From: Microvirga rosea
GTDB taxonomy: Bacteria > Pseudomonadota > Alphaproteobacteria > Rhizobiales > Beijerinckiaceae
Reading direction: 5' to 3'
DNA length: 64,000 nucleotides
Assembly (NCBI RefSeq): GCF_020595095.1
Contig: NZ_JAJDOP010000002.1
Coordinates: 124,001 to 188,000 of the forward strand
Within the stretch, counting starts at the first letter, position 1, and each line of letters opens with the position of its first letter. This document shows positions 28,016 through 36,903 of the stretch, piece by piece. The translations under genes were made by a program, and so were the position numbers. A model generated the notes under the pieces. The model ran no database searches, had not been told where the DNA came from, and saw only the letters and a list, made by a program, of their open reading frames with translations.

Positions 28016-28936
28016 CTATTTGCTGCTGTCCACGAGGCCGCGGACGAACCAGCGCTGCATGATGAGAACGACAAGGACCGGCGGCAACATCGTCAGCAGC
28101 GCGCCGCTCATGGCGACGTTCCAGGCCGGCTCCGTATCCGAGCGCGGAATGAGGTTTTTGACGCCGATCACGGCTGTGGCCATGTCCTTGTCCGTGGTGA
28201 ACAGAAGGGGCCAGAGATACTGATTCCATCCATAGAGAAACAGGATGATCGACAGGGCGATGATGTTCGAGCGGGACAGCGGCAGCAAGATCGTCCAGAA
28301 GAAGCGCATCGCGGAGGCCCCATCGAGGCGTGCTGCCTCCAGCAGCTCCTCCGGAACGGTGAGAAAGAACTGACGGAACAGGAATGTCGCGGATGCGGAC
28401 GCAATCAGGGGAAGGATCAATCCCTGGTAGGTGTTCAGCATGTTCCATTCGAGGGAGATCTCGACGCGATATCCGGTCAGCGCCTCCCAGAGACCTGAGA
28501 GGTTGAGCCCGTCGACCACCCACTGGATCGGCAGGGCGGCATTCGCGACCGACTCGTATGTCGGCACGATGCGGACCTCCACCGGCAGCATCAGGGACAT
28601 GAAGATCAGCCAGAAGGCAAGGAGCCGGAAGCGGAAGCGGAAATAGGTGATCGCGAAGGCCGACAGGAGCGAGATCGCGACCTTTCCGACCGTGATGCCA
28701 ACCGACACGATCAACGAATTCACCAGCAGTCGGCCGAAACTCACCTTGCTCCAGGCCGTTGCCAGATTTTCGAGAAAGTGGCCGCCGGGCAGCAGGGGCA
28801 TGGGAACCTGCTGCACCTCCTGCATGGTGAGAGAGCCGGCGACAAACGCGAAGTAGAGCGGCATGCAAACCAGCACGATGCCGCCGATCAGGAGCAAGTG
28901 GCAGATGATGGTGAGGAGAGGTGAACGTTCGACCAT
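28016..28936 (-). CDS. ugpE: Glycerol phosphate-type ABC permease (UgpE-like)
   Basis: CUT1-family inner-membrane subunit of 306 residues. It has an N-terminal helix with IVLVCMPLYFAFVAGSLT, then VPMPLLPGGHFLENLATAW typical of UgpE, and the coupling-loop EAARLDGASAMRFFWTILLP (EAA-like). The ending LVDSSK is short, as in UgpE. It follows ugpA by 2 bases. Specificity for glycerol phosphate or glycerophosphodiesters is supported by the neighbouring ugpQ and a glycerol phosphate dehydrogenase. Confidence 0.9.
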   Translation of the reverse strand: MVERSPLLTIICHLLLIGGIVLVCMPLYFAFVAGSLTMQEVQQVPMPLLPGGHFLENLATAWSKVSFGRLLVNSLIVSVGITVGKVAISLLSAFAITYFRFRFRLLAFWLIFMSLMLPVEVRIVPTYESVANAALPIQWVVDGLNLSGLWEALTGYRVEISLEWNMLNTYQGLILPLIASASATFLFRQFFLTVPEELLEAARLDGASAMRFFWTILLPLSRSNIIALSIILFLYGWNQYLWPLLFTTDKDMATAVIGVKNLIPRSDTEPAWNVAMSGALLTMLPPVLVVLIMQRWFVRGLVDSSK

Positions 28937-28938
28937 GA

Positions 28939-29850
28939 TCAGATGCTGTAATTTACTTTTCGCTCGACATATTTGAACTGCAGCAGCGTCAGCAGCAGCG
29001 CGAAGCTCATGAGCAGCACCGATTGCGCCGCCGACGAGCCGAGGTCGAGATTGACGAAGCCGTCTTGAAAGACCTTGTAGACCAGGATGTTGGTGGCTCC
29101 CGCAGGGCCGCCATGCGTCACCGCGTCGATGATCGCAAACGTCTCGAAGAAACCGTAGACGAAATTCATCGTTGCGAGGAAGAAAAGCGTCGGCCCGAGG
29201 AGCGGCAACGCAATCTGGAAGAACCGCTTCACCGGCCCGGCCCCGTCGACCGCCGCCGCTTCCATGAGAGATTTCGGAACGGCCAGGAGGCCCGCGACGA
29301 GGAAGATATAATCATAGCAGATATGCTTCCAGGATGCCGCCAGGATCACCAGCAGCATCGCATCACTGCCGTTGCGGTTCGGATCCCAGGCGAAACCAAG
29401 GGATTTGATGAAGAACGCAATTGGACCGACCGCCGGATTGAACAGGAACGCCCACATGACGCCGGCGATAACGGGCGCGATCGCGTAGGGCAGAAGAATG
29501 ACGCCCTTGTAGGCGGACTGGAAGCGCACCACCCGATCGGTCGCGAAGGCAAGGATCAGCGCGACGACGATCGTCACCACGTTTTGGCCCAAGGTGAACC
29601 AGATCGTCACCCAAACCGAATTGCGGTAGCTCTCGCTCGCGAAAAGCGCGGTGAAGTTATCGAACCAGACGAAATGAACCGTGGCGCCGAACGGATCCGC
29701 AAGCAGGAATGCCTGGGCCAGAGCCCGGAGGGACGGAATGAAGAAGAAGAACAGGAGAATGAGAAGCTGCGGCAGAAGCAGGAGGGTCGGCAATCCGGCC
29801 GTCCTGAAATGGGCATGCTTCAGGCCTGGTTCGTGAGGAGGTACGACCAC
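28939..29850 (-). CDS. ugpA: Glycerol phosphate-type ABC permease (UgpA-like)
   Basis: CUT1-family inner-membrane subunit, 303 residues with six predicted helices. It has LLLLPQLLILLFFFFIPSL at the N-terminus, QAFLLADPFGA as in UgpA, and the coupling loop EAAAVDGAGPVKRFFQIALP. The C-terminal KYVERKVNYSI is also UgpA-like. It is separated from ugpB by an intrinsic terminator-like hairpin at 29870-29914, so its expression may be lower than that of the binding protein. Confidence 0.9.
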   Translation of the reverse strand: MVVPPHEPGLKHAHFRTAGLPTLLLLPQLLILLFFFFIPSLRALAQAFLLADPFGATVHFVWFDNFTALFASESYRNSVWVTIWFTLGQNVVTIVVALILAFATDRVVRFQSAYKGVILLPYAIAPVIAGVMWAFLFNPAVGPIAFFIKSLGFAWDPNRNGSDAMLLVILAASWKHICYDYIFLVAGLLAVPKSLMEAAAVDGAGPVKRFFQIALPLLGPTLFFLATMNFVYGFFETFAIIDAVTHGGPAGATNILVYKVFQDGFVNLDLGSSAAQSVLLMSFALLLTLLQFKYVERKVNYSI

Positions 29851-29869
29851 AAGTGAGACTCCACGGGAC

Positions 29870-29914
29870 GAAAAAAATAAAGCGGCACGGGAGGGAGGAA
29901 GAACCCCGCGCCGC
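29870..29914 (-). terminator. Intrinsic terminator/attenuator between ugpB and ugpA
   Basis: Read on the minus strand, 10 bases past the ugpB stop, arm GCGGCGCGGG (29914-29905) pairs with CCCGTGCCGC (29891-29882), with one internal mismatch region and a 13-base loop. The T-rich tract TTTATTTTTTT (29881-29871) follows directly. Because ugpA starts only 20 bases further on, it should act as a partial terminator that makes ugpB more abundant than the permeases. Confidence 0.75.
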
Positions 29915-29923
29915 CTCGTCCGA

Positions 29924-31246
29924 TCAGTACTTGCCTTTGTTAAGACGCTCGTACTGGCGCAGGATTTCGTTGCCCCGCTTTACGGCATCGTCCATGGCCT
30001 GCTGCGCGTCCTTCTTTCCGGCGAAGAGCGCTTCGACCTCTTCCCGCTGGGCGAACATGGACTGCGTGAAGTTGCCGAAGTGGAATCCGAGGGAATTCTC
30101 CGTCGGCGTACCGCGGTTGAGCTGCTGGATGGCGATCTCTCGGGTCGGGCTTTCCTTGTAATAGCCTTGAGACTTGGCAAGTTCATAAGCCTTGTTGGTC
30201 AAGGGCACATAGCCGGTAGCCTTGTGCCACCAAAGCTGCGTCTCGGGTTTTGCCAGGAAGTCGAAGAAGGCGGCGATCGCCTTTTCCTCTTCCGGCTTAT
30301 GTCCCTTGATCACCCACAGGGCTGCCCCGCCGATCGTGCTGTTCTTTGGCTGGCGGCCCTCCTCCCAGGGAAGGAACGTCGCGCTCCAGCTGATCTTGGA
30401 GTTCCGCTCGATTCCGCTATGCGCCGCTGTCGAGGCGAAATAGGTCGCGCAGGTGCCGGAGGTGAAGAGCTGCTCCGGGCTGAAGCCCTGACCGGCAATC
30501 TGGAGGATGCCGTCGTCGAGCCAGCGCTTCAGGCGGGCAACCTGCGGAACCACGAGGGTCTTGTTATAGACGAACTCGGTATCGAGACCGTTATAGCCGT
30601 TCGCCTTGGTCGCGTAGGGCTGATCGTTGATGGCGCTGTAGTTCTCGATCATGCTCCAATGATAGTCGGTCGCAAGCGCCGTACCGCACCCCGAGGCTCC
30701 CGACTTCTTGACGGCATAAAGCTGCTTTTCGAACTCGCCCCAGGTTTCGGCCGGCTTGTCGAAGCCCGCTTTCTTGAACTGATCCTGATTGTAATACAGG
30801 ATGGGAGAGGACGAATTGAAGGGCATGGCGGCAAGCCTGCCCTTGTATGCGTAGAACCCGGCAACCGGTTTGATGAAGTCGTTCCAATCGACCTTGTGGC
30901 CGGTCTTGTCCATCAGATCCTGGACTGGGACGATGGCGTCCGAGAGCAGCATCGTCATGAAGCCGCGCTCGTAAATCTGCACGATATGGGGCGGGCGCTT
31001 GGCGCGGTAGGCGGCGATCGTGCTGTTGATCACCTCGTCATAATTGCCTTTGTTGACCGCAACGACTTTATATTGGTCGTTGGACTCATTGAATTTCTTG
31101 ACAAGCTCGTCGACCCGCTCGCCGTTGACGCCGTTCATGGCGTGCCACCATTGAACCTCGACGGGTTGCGCCACTGCCGCATGGCTCGACAGCCCGAGCG
31201 CGATGGCGCCTGCTGCAACATAGGCCCTTAATGAAACTGCGTTCAC
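29924..31246 (-). CDS. ugpB: Glycerol phosphate-type ABC substrate-binding protein (UgpB-like)
   Basis: Periplasmic receptor of the Ugp-type importer. The start is GTG 31246, because GGGAGGAT sits just upstream; the frame goes on to 31375 but without a ribosome site. Product 440 residues: a signal peptide (YVAAGAIALGLSSHAAVA), then VEVQWWHAMNGVNGERVDEL as in UgpB, and VPVQDLMDKTG, YNSSS-like FNSSSPILYYNQDQF and APWVEG-like signatures in order. It is first in the ugpB-A-E-Q order after the dehydrogenase gene. Confidence 0.92.
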   Translation of the reverse strand: MNAVSLRAYVAAGAIALGLSSHAAVAQPVEVQWWHAMNGVNGERVDELVKKFNESNDQYKVVAVNKGNYDEVINSTIAAYRAKRPPHIVQIYERGFMTMLLSDAIVPVQDLMDKTGHKVDWNDFIKPVAGFYAYKGRLAAMPFNSSSPILYYNQDQFKKAGFDKPAETWGEFEKQLYAVKKSGASGCGTALATDYHWSMIENYSAINDQPYATKANGYNGLDTEFVYNKTLVVPQVARLKRWLDDGILQIAGQGFSPEQLFTSGTCATYFASTAAHSGIERNSKISWSATFLPWEEGRQPKNSTIGGAALWVIKGHKPEEEKAIAAFFDFLAKPETQLWWHKATGYVPLTNKAYELAKSQGYYKESPTREIAIQQLNRGTPTENSLGFHFGNFTQSMFAQREEVEALFAGKKDAQQAMDDAVKRGNEILRQYERLNKGKY

Positions 31247-31281
31247 AGGTGATCCTCCCTTTCGATTATCGTTCGTTACGT

Positions 31282-32664
31282 TCATGCCGATGCGACACGT
31301 TGCCCATCGGCATGCGAGCGCCGTCCCCAAAAACCATCCGAGGCGAAGAGGGCGGCGATTCCCTTGTCCAGCCACCCCAGCTCATCAAGAAGATCGAGCA
31401 GGGTATAACGGCGGCGGATCAGACGGGCGCGTCGGTAATCTGCCGCAAATTTCGTCAGCGAAACCCCAAGATCCTGCGGATGTGCCGGAGCGCCCGCCTT
31501 CTTGAGCCAAGCCTCCATCGTTGCCGCGGGAACGCAGGCTTGGCGCAGTTCGTCGCGCAGCGCCGGCCAACGCTTCGCCAAAATCGAAAGGCGTTCTTGA
31601 CGATAGGCGGCCCTCTGCCCCTTTATCGCCATCTCGGTGCGGGCGCTGTCCGCCAAGTGCCCTTCCGGGAATCCTGCGGCGATCTCCGCCTCGATCCGCT
31701 CGGGCGAGGATGCAGCGTCGATGGTCTGCCTTAGGGTATCCTGGGTGATGTCCTGGGCGAGAAACCACTCGTAGAGGGCCAGGATTCCGACGGTTCCGAT
31801 GGCCACGCAGGCACCATGAGCGGCGGGTTCGCCCTCGAACGTCAGGCGCTCCATTTCCCAAACGTGCGAGATGAGATGCTCGGCTCCGCTGGCCGGCCGG
31901 GAATTGCCATGGGCCTGCATGGCAAAACCTGAGATCAACAACCCATTGACCAGAGCCCCCGTGGCGACAGGATCGCCCGCGGCAATCGCTGCCGGCTGCC
32001 CGAGCCATTCTCGGACATTGTCCTGCACCATGCCGAAAGGCTCTGCGTTGATCGGTTCCTCCCCCAGGGCATCGGCCAACTTCCAATCGGCCCCGGCAAC
32101 AACCTTGCCGGCGAGATCGCCATAACCCCATCCGGCCATGCGCCTCGGAGCCCGGGCGACGATATCGAGATCCGCCACCACGGAAATCGGCGGCGCGCAA
32201 TCGAGCGTGCGCTTGAAACCATCATCCAGCAGCGCCGCGCCCGAGGCTGCGTAGCCGTCCATCGAAGCCGCCGTGGCGACGCAGACATAAGGAGTTGCGG
32301 CGACCTGAGCCGCGTATTTGGTCAGGTCGTTGATGACGCCGGATCCCACCGAGATGGGAATGCCGCCGCGCTCCCGTACGATCGCCGCGATCTCCCGCGC
32401 CGTTTTCGCATGAGGCTTCACACGCGGCTTTTCTCCAAGAACGATCGGGTCCGCGGTCAGATGGCCGGCGTCACGAAGAACGGACATCGCATGACGTCCC
32501 GCCGCCTCCATCGTGTTGTCGTCCGCCACCACGATCAATGGTTTCCCCTTGAAATCCCGGACGCTCTCCGGCAGCGCATCCAGGGCATCCGGCGCCACAA
32601 AGACGCTACGGGTTACCGCCGCTTTCTGGATTGCCCGGTCGAGTGCACGTGCCTGATCGGCCAT
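31282..32664 (-). CDS. sn-glycerol-1-phosphate dehydrogenase (AraM/EgsA-like)
   Basis: NAD(P)- and metal-dependent dehydrogenase of the 3-dehydroquinate synthase-like fold that interconverts sn-glycerol-1-phosphate and dihydroxyacetone phosphate. The 460 residues include ISVGSGVINDLTKYAA (nucleotide site), VATAASMDGYAASGAALL (typical of G1PDH), ADLDIVARAPRRMAGWGYGD and SGAEHLISHVWEM with likely metal-ligand His residues. ATG 32664 follows GAGGAAG. The gene is first in the ugp cluster and may act catabolically here, feeding imported G1P into central metabolism. Ordinary glycerol dehydrogenase is less likely. Confidence 0.9.
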   Translation of the reverse strand: MADQARALDRAIQKAAVTRSVFVAPDALDALPESVRDFKGKPLIVVADDNTMEAAGRHAMSVLRDAGHLTADPIVLGEKPRVKPHAKTAREIAAIVRERGGIPISVGSGVINDLTKYAAQVAATPYVCVATAASMDGYAASGAALLDDGFKRTLDCAPPISVVADLDIVARAPRRMAGWGYGDLAGKVVAGADWKLADALGEEPINAEPFGMVQDNVREWLGQPAAIAAGDPVATGALVNGLLISGFAMQAHGNSRPASGAEHLISHVWEMERLTFEGEPAAHGACVAIGTVGILALYEWFLAQDITQDTLRQTIDAASSPERIEAEIAAGFPEGHLADSARTEMAIKGQRAAYRQERLSILAKRWPALRDELRQACVPAATMEAWLKKAGAPAHPQDLGVSLTKFAADYRRARLIRRRYTLLDLLDELGWLDKGIAALFASDGFWGRRSHADGQRVASA

Positions 32665-32680
32665 CACTTCCTCACTGGAG

Positions 32681-32713
32681 AATACATTTGAATAATTTGT
32701 ATTACATTTGTAT
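32681..32713. promoter_or_regulatory. AT-rich repeat cluster, candidate SorC-type operator of the ugp operon
   Basis: AATACA (32681-32686) and TGTATT (32698-32703) form an inverted repeat. TACATTTG occurs twice, 20 bases apart (32683 and 32703), and TTTGTAT twice, 11 bases apart (32696 and 32707). The cluster is strikingly AT-rich for this genome and lies 17-50 bases upstream of the dehydrogenase start in the divergent region with the SorC regulator. Confidence 0.55.
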
Positions 32714-32859
32714 GACACTGGCAACGGATCTCTGCCTTCGGCTTTCGGATAAGCCGCAAGGCTCCTAACCCGGGGCATGGCGGGACCTTGGCCGGCTTGT
32801 GGATTGGAGGCAGGTGTGACAATGGCGTTTGGTAACAGCGTTTCTTGAAAGCTCCGGCC

Positions 32860-33816
32860 ATGAACCAATCCGACGAGCAAATCGAAGCCCGGGTCGCCTG
32901 GCTTTATTTCATGGAGGGGCTGACTCAGGCGGACATTGCCGAGAAGCTCGGCATGACGCGTTTGCGGGTCAACCGTATGCTGGTGGAAGCCCGCACCAGC
33001 GGACTTGTCAGCATTACGCTGAATTCGCGCTTCTCAAGCTGTACCGCCTTGGAGCAGAAGCTCGTCAGGGACCTCGGGCTCAAGGCGGCCATCATCATTC
33101 CGACGCCGCAAGATCCGGCCCTGATTCCGGTCCTGATCGGACAGGCAACAGGCGAATATCTGTCCCACCACCTGTCGGAGACCAACGTCAAGGGCCTTGG
33201 ACTTGGCTGGGGTGCAACCCTTCGTGAGACCATCCGGAACATGCGAACCGGGCGGTATCCGGATCTGTGCGTCAACTCGATGATGGGCGGGCTGACCCAT
33301 GGCCTGGAACTCAACACCTTTGAAACCGCCAGCGGCCTTGCCAACCGGTTGAACGCGCAGTGCCAGTATCTTGCGGCCCCGATCTATGCGGGCAGTCCGG
33401 AATCGCGGGACATCATCCTGGCGCAGGACGTGTTCCGCGAGGCTTTCGAGCGTATCAGCGCCAACGACATCGCCATACTCAGTATCGGCGACCTTTCCGA
33501 GCGCTCGCTACTCGTGCGTTACGGCCTTCCGCGTGACGTCTCCACCGATGAGCTGCGTGAGCATGGCGCGGTCGGAGATATCCTGGGCCAGTTCTACGAC
33601 GCGAACGGGAGCGTGATCGACCACCCGCTCAACCGCCGCGCCATCGCGCTGCCGCTGGATGGGTTGAGCCGGATTCCCACGGTCGTGCTCGCGTCCGGCG
33701 GCGAGAACAAGACCCTTGCGGTCGCCGGAGCCCTGCGGGCCAAGCGCGCATCGGTTCTCGTCTGCGATGAAGATACGGCGCGCAAGGCTTACGATCTCGT
33801 TCGCGGCGGAGCATGA
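32860..33816 (+). CDS. SorC/DeoR-type sugar-binding transcriptional regulator
   Basis: The 318-residue product has an N-terminal helix-turn-helix with MEGLTQADIAEKLGMTRLRV, NRMLVEARTSGLV, and a large sugar-phosphate-binding C-terminal domain (GLGWGATLRETIRNM, DIAILSIGDLSERSLLVRYG, GDILGQFYD, VVLASGGENKTLAVAGAL). ATG 32860 is preferred over a TTG at 32845. It is divergent from the glycerol-1-phosphate dehydrogenase and ugp genes, so it probably responds to a glycerol phosphate or diester from that pathway. The effector itself is inferred. Confidence 0.9.
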   Translation: MNQSDEQIEARVAWLYFMEGLTQADIAEKLGMTRLRVNRMLVEARTSGLVSITLNSRFSSCTALEQKLVRDLGLKAAIIIPTPQDPALIPVLIGQATGEYLSHHLSETNVKGLGLGWGATLRETIRNMRTGRYPDLCVNSMMGGLTHGLELNTFETASGLANRLNAQCQYLAAPIYAGSPESRDIILAQDVFREAFERISANDIAILSIGDLSERSLLVRYGLPRDVSTDELREHGAVGDILGQFYDANGSVIDHPLNRRAIALPLDGLSRIPTVVLASGGENKTLAVAGALRAKRASVLVCDEDTARKAYDLVRGGA

Positions 33817-33837
33817 TCCGCGCTTTGCGATCCACCG

Positions 33838-34338
33838 TCAGCGGCAAGCACGCGCGGCTCTTTGAAGGGCGGAGGAGACGCCTTTGAGGGAGAATGTGTA
33901 GGTGGTCTGATTGCCGCGTCGCGACTTGGCCTCCACGGTCATCACACTGCCTTTCCGAAGCGCCTCCATGAACTCCCTTTCCCGCTCCTCGCGGCGAAGC
34001 CATGCATAGTGCCCTCGCGGCAACATGGTGAATTCGGTCCCATCCACTGAAACCCGGATGGCTTCCGGGGCGAAATCATAGCCCGCGCTCAAGCTGGCCT
34101 CTGTCCCGTTGGCGCTACGCCGATTGTGCCGAATAGCAAAATTCACGCGCCCATGATCAAGGTTCTCAGGTTTCATCGTGTCCGCGTCTGAATAGATATA
34201 ACAGACCTTCGTGTTATTCTCGTATGAAGACCAGGCGCTCCAGTTCTGGAAGGCGCCTAAAGGCTTGATATCTTGAGCCAATGCGCTGGAACAGGACAGG
34301 ATGACGAACGCCAATGCTGACGCAATGAACCCCTTCAT
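33838..34338 (-). CDS. Exported IalB-family (invasion-associated locus B) protein
   Basis: Periplasmic protein of 166 residues with a signal peptide (GFIASALAFVILSCSSALAQ), then the IalB-family start FQNWSAWSSYENNTKVCYIYS, GTEFTMLPRGHYAWLRREEE (in part) and the ending TYTFSLKGVSSAL typical of the family. Two Cys residues may pair. These are general envelope proteins in Hyphomicrobiales; invasion is only the role of the Bartonella member. The gene is divergent from a small membrane-protein gene, with a strong hairpin between. Confidence 0.85.
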   Translation of the reverse strand: MKGFIASALAFVILSCSSALAQDIKPLGAFQNWSAWSSYENNTKVCYIYSDADTMKPENLDHGRVNFAIRHNRRSANGTEASLSAGYDFAPEAIRVSVDGTEFTMLPRGHYAWLRREEREREFMEALRKGSVMTVEAKSRRGNQTTYTFSLKGVSSALQRAARACR

Positions 34339-34376
34339 TCAGAAACTACTCACTTTTACGGTGTGAAAGACGCGCG

Positions 34377-34406
34377 AACCTTTCAGCCGGAAGTTACTGA
34401 AAGGTT
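34377..34406. promoter_or_regulatory. Perfect 10-base inverted repeat in divergent region
   Basis: AACCTTTCAG (34377-34386) and CTGAAAGGTT (34397-34406) are exact complements with a 10-base spacer. It lies 38 bases upstream of the IalB-like start and about 125 upstream of the 34532 gene. It could be an operator or an mRNA hairpin. A second short palindrome GAACGGACCGTTC lies near 34435. Confidence 0.45.
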
Positions 34407-34531
34407 AAGAATGCACCGTGCTCTCGCGAGCGTGAACGGACCGTTCCATCGCGGCGCCAACGAACCGTGACGCTCAGTGCCCGAAAGTCACCACACTCGG
34501 CCACTAGCCCATCGGCAACAGGAGATTACGA

Positions 34532-34948
34532 ATGGCTGGATTGACCGAACTCGCTCCCATGGCAGCGGCCCTTTTCCTGGGCTTCTGCTTGCTCTGGCTG
34601 CTATGGCGGGCCTTCCGCCGCCTGACCGGCGGATCCCCGGCGGAGCGGCGCGAGCCGGCCCTGCATGAGACAGCCGTTCCGGCGCAGCCCGAGCCGGCGC
34701 CGGTGCGCCGCGAGCCCACCCTTGCCCCGCAGCATGCCGCCCCCGTGGTGCCGGATGCCGCCGATATCCTGGCGCTCAAGGCCAGCATCGATGCGCTGAC
34801 CAAGCAGATTGCCTCCCTCGAGCAGCGCCTGATCCCGGCAAATTCCAATATTCCGACCGCCGAGAAATCCGCCCCAGCCGCTCCGAGAACGCCGTCCCTC
34901 GACGTCCTGGCAGAGGTTCCCCTGGTCGTTCCGGAGCGTCGGCGCTGA
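34532..34948 (+). CDS. Small membrane-anchored protein of unknown function
   Basis: The 138-residue product starts with a transmembrane helix (about residues 8-28, LAPMAAALFLGFCLLWLLWR, in part) and then a Pro/Ala/Glu-rich linker to about residue 70. A helical segment IDALTKQIASLEQRL could form a coiled coil. A Pro/Ala/Arg-rich tail follows. No catalytic motif is visible. It stands alone upstream of an ABC export pair, 124 bases before it. The ribosome site AGGAGATTACG supports the start. Confidence 0.65.
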   Translation: MAGLTELAPMAAALFLGFCLLWLLWRAFRRLTGGSPAERREPALHETAVPAQPEPAPVRREPTLAPQHAAPVVPDAADILALKASIDALTKQIASLEQRLIPANSNIPTAEKSAPAAPRTPSLDVLAEVPLVVPERRR

Positions 34949-35071
34949 TCCCTTCTTCACCGAGGCTTGATGAATGGCGCCAGCGGTCGTAAACCCCTGA
35001 CCCCGCCGCCTCCAGGAGAATCGGCGGGCGTTTGACGTCACTCCATTCCGTGCCGAAGGGACAGGTGGCTC

Positions 35072-36043
35072 ATGAAGCCGCTCGACGACAGGCAGGCGCC
35101 CCGGCCTGCTGCCAGCCAAAGCACCGTGATCTCGGTGTCTCAACTCAGCAAGATCTACGCATCGGGCTTTCAGGCCCTGCGTAACGTCAATCTCGATATC
35201 CGCCGTCAGGAGATCTTCGCCCTCCTCGGCCCGAACGGCGCGGGAAAGACGACCCTGATCAGCACGATTTGCGGCATCGTCAGTCCAAGCTCGGGCCGCG
35301 TGAGCGTGGACGGCCACGATATCGTCCGTGATTACCGCGCGGCCCGCACCCGGATCGGCCTGGTTCCGCAGGAACTCTCCACGGACGCGTTCGAGAGCGT
35401 GTGGGACACGGTGAAGTTCAGCCGTGGCCTGTTCGGGAAGGGTCCCAACCCGGCCTATATCGAGAAAATCCTCAAGGATCTGTCCCTCTGGGACAAGCGC
35501 GACACGAAGATCCGCGCCCTCTCGGGGGGCATGAAACGTCGCGTGATGATCGCGAAAGCGCTGTCGCACGAACCCGAGATTCTCTTTCTCGACGAGCCGA
35601 CAGCCGGCGTCGATGTCGAATTGCGGCGCGACATGTGGGACATGGTCCGCCGCCTGCGGGAGAACGGGGTCACCATCATCCTGACGACCCACTACATCGA
35701 AGAGGCCGAGGAGATGGCCGACCGGGTCGGCGTGATCCGCAAGGGCGAGATCATCCTTGTGGAGGACAAGGCGGCGCTCATGCGCAAGCTGGGGAAAAAG
35801 CAGCTGACGCTTCACCTGCAGGTGCCATTGCAAACGCTGCCGCCGGACCTGCGCATTCCACAGCTCGATCTCTCGGCGGATGGGACGGAGCTGGTCTACA
35901 CCTTCGATGCCCAGAGCGACCAGACCGGCATTGGGGAATTGCTGCGGCGTCTGACGGAACACGGCATCGATTTCAAAGATCTGAACACATCGCAAAGCTC
36001 GCTCGAAGAGATCTTCGTCAGCTTGGTGGGGAACCACGCATGA
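35072..36043 (+). CDS. ABC exporter ATPase (YadG-like)
   Basis: ATPase of an ABC-2-type exporter, 323 residues. Walker [10 protein letters not shown], signature [15 protein letters not shown], Walker [16 protein letters not shown], followed by H-loop [15 protein letters not shown]. The N-terminal 25 residues are variable. It overlaps the permease gene by four bases (ATGA). The pair matches the E. coli YadG/YadH type; substrate unknown. No efflux accessory gene is visible nearby. Confidence 0.9.
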   Translation: MKPLDDRQAPRPAASQSTVISVSQLSKIYASGFQALRNVNLDIRRQEIFALLGPNGAGKTTLISTICGIVSPSSGRVSVDGHDIVRDYRAARTRIGLVPQELSTDAFESVWDTVKFSRGLFGKGPNPAYIEKILKDLSLWDKRDTKIRALSGGMKRRVMIAKALSHEPEILFLDEPTAGVDVELRRDMWDMVRRLRENGVTIILTTHYIEEAEEMADRVGVIRKGEIILVEDKAALMRKLGKKQLTLHLQVPLQTLPPDLRIPQLDLSADGTELVYTFDAQSDQTGIGELLRRLTEHGIDFKDLNTSQSSLEEIFVSLVGNHA

Positions 36044-36801
36044 ACATTCACGCGATCAAGGCCATTTACGTCTTCGAAATGGCGCGCATGTTCCGTACTC
36101 TTCTCCAGAGCATCGCCTCCCCGGTGATTTCCACATCCCTGTATTTCATCGTTTTCGGCTCCGCCATCGGTGGGCGCATGGCCGAGATCGATGGGGTCAG
36201 CTATGGGGCCTTCATCGTGCCGGGACTGATCATGCTGTCGATCCTGACGACGAGCATTTCAAACGCATCGTTCGGCATCTACATGCCGAAATTCAGCGGC
36301 ACGATCTACGAGGTTCTGTCCGCCCCGATCTCGGCGATCGAGATCGTGATCGGCTATGTGGGCGCCGCGGCGACGAAGTCGATCATTCTCGGGCTGATCA
36401 TCCTCGTGACGGCACGCCTGTTCGTGTCGTTTTCCATCGCCCATCCCCTCACGATGCTGGGCTTCCTCGTCCTTACGTCGGTGACCTTCAGCCTTTTCGG
36501 TTTCATTATCGGAATCTGGGCCGACGGCTTCGAGAAGCTGCAACTCGTTCCGATGATGATCGTCACGCCTTTGACATTCCTCGGCGGCAGCTTTTATTCC
36601 ATCAACATGCTCCCGCCGTTCTGGCAGAAGGTCACTCTCTTCAATCCGGTCGTGTATCTCGTCAGCGGCTTCCGCTGGAGCTTTTACGGCGTCTCGGATG
36701 TGGCTGTCGGCATCAGTCTCGGCATGACCTTCGTGTTCATGGCGCTGTGCCTCGTGATCGTCTCGATCATGTTCCGGACGGGCTATCGGCTGAAGGCCTG
36801 A
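36040..36801 (+). CDS. ABC-2-type exporter permease (YadH-like)
   Basis: Inner-membrane subunit of 253 residues with about six helices, beginning [20 protein letters not shown]. It has [38 protein letters not shown] and the YadH-type [20 protein letters not shown] (all ABC-2 family features). The gene starts inside the ATPase stop codon. The longer frame beginning at 35401 is a shadow of the ATPase gene. It is the end of the operon. Confidence 0.9.
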   Translation: MNIHAIKAIYVFEMARMFRTLLQSIASPVISTSLYFIVFGSAIGGRMAEIDGVSYGAFIVPGLIMLSILTTSISNASFGIYMPKFSGTIYEVLSAPISAIEIVIGYVGAAATKSIILGLIILVTARLFVSFSIAHPLTMLGFLVLTSVTFSLFGFIIGIWADGFEKLQLVPMMIVTPLTFLGGSFYSINMLPPFWQKVTLFNPVVYLVSGFRWSFYGVSDVAVGISLGMTFVFMALCLVIVSIMFRTGYRLKA

Positions 36802-36903
36802 TCGCAAGTCTCACGTCCCTGGCGCCAGCGGCAGGAACGATTGGCGGAAACGTCGGATTGCACGACAGGCAACCTTTTTCGCCGTCGTGCTCTTTCGTCT
36901 CGC

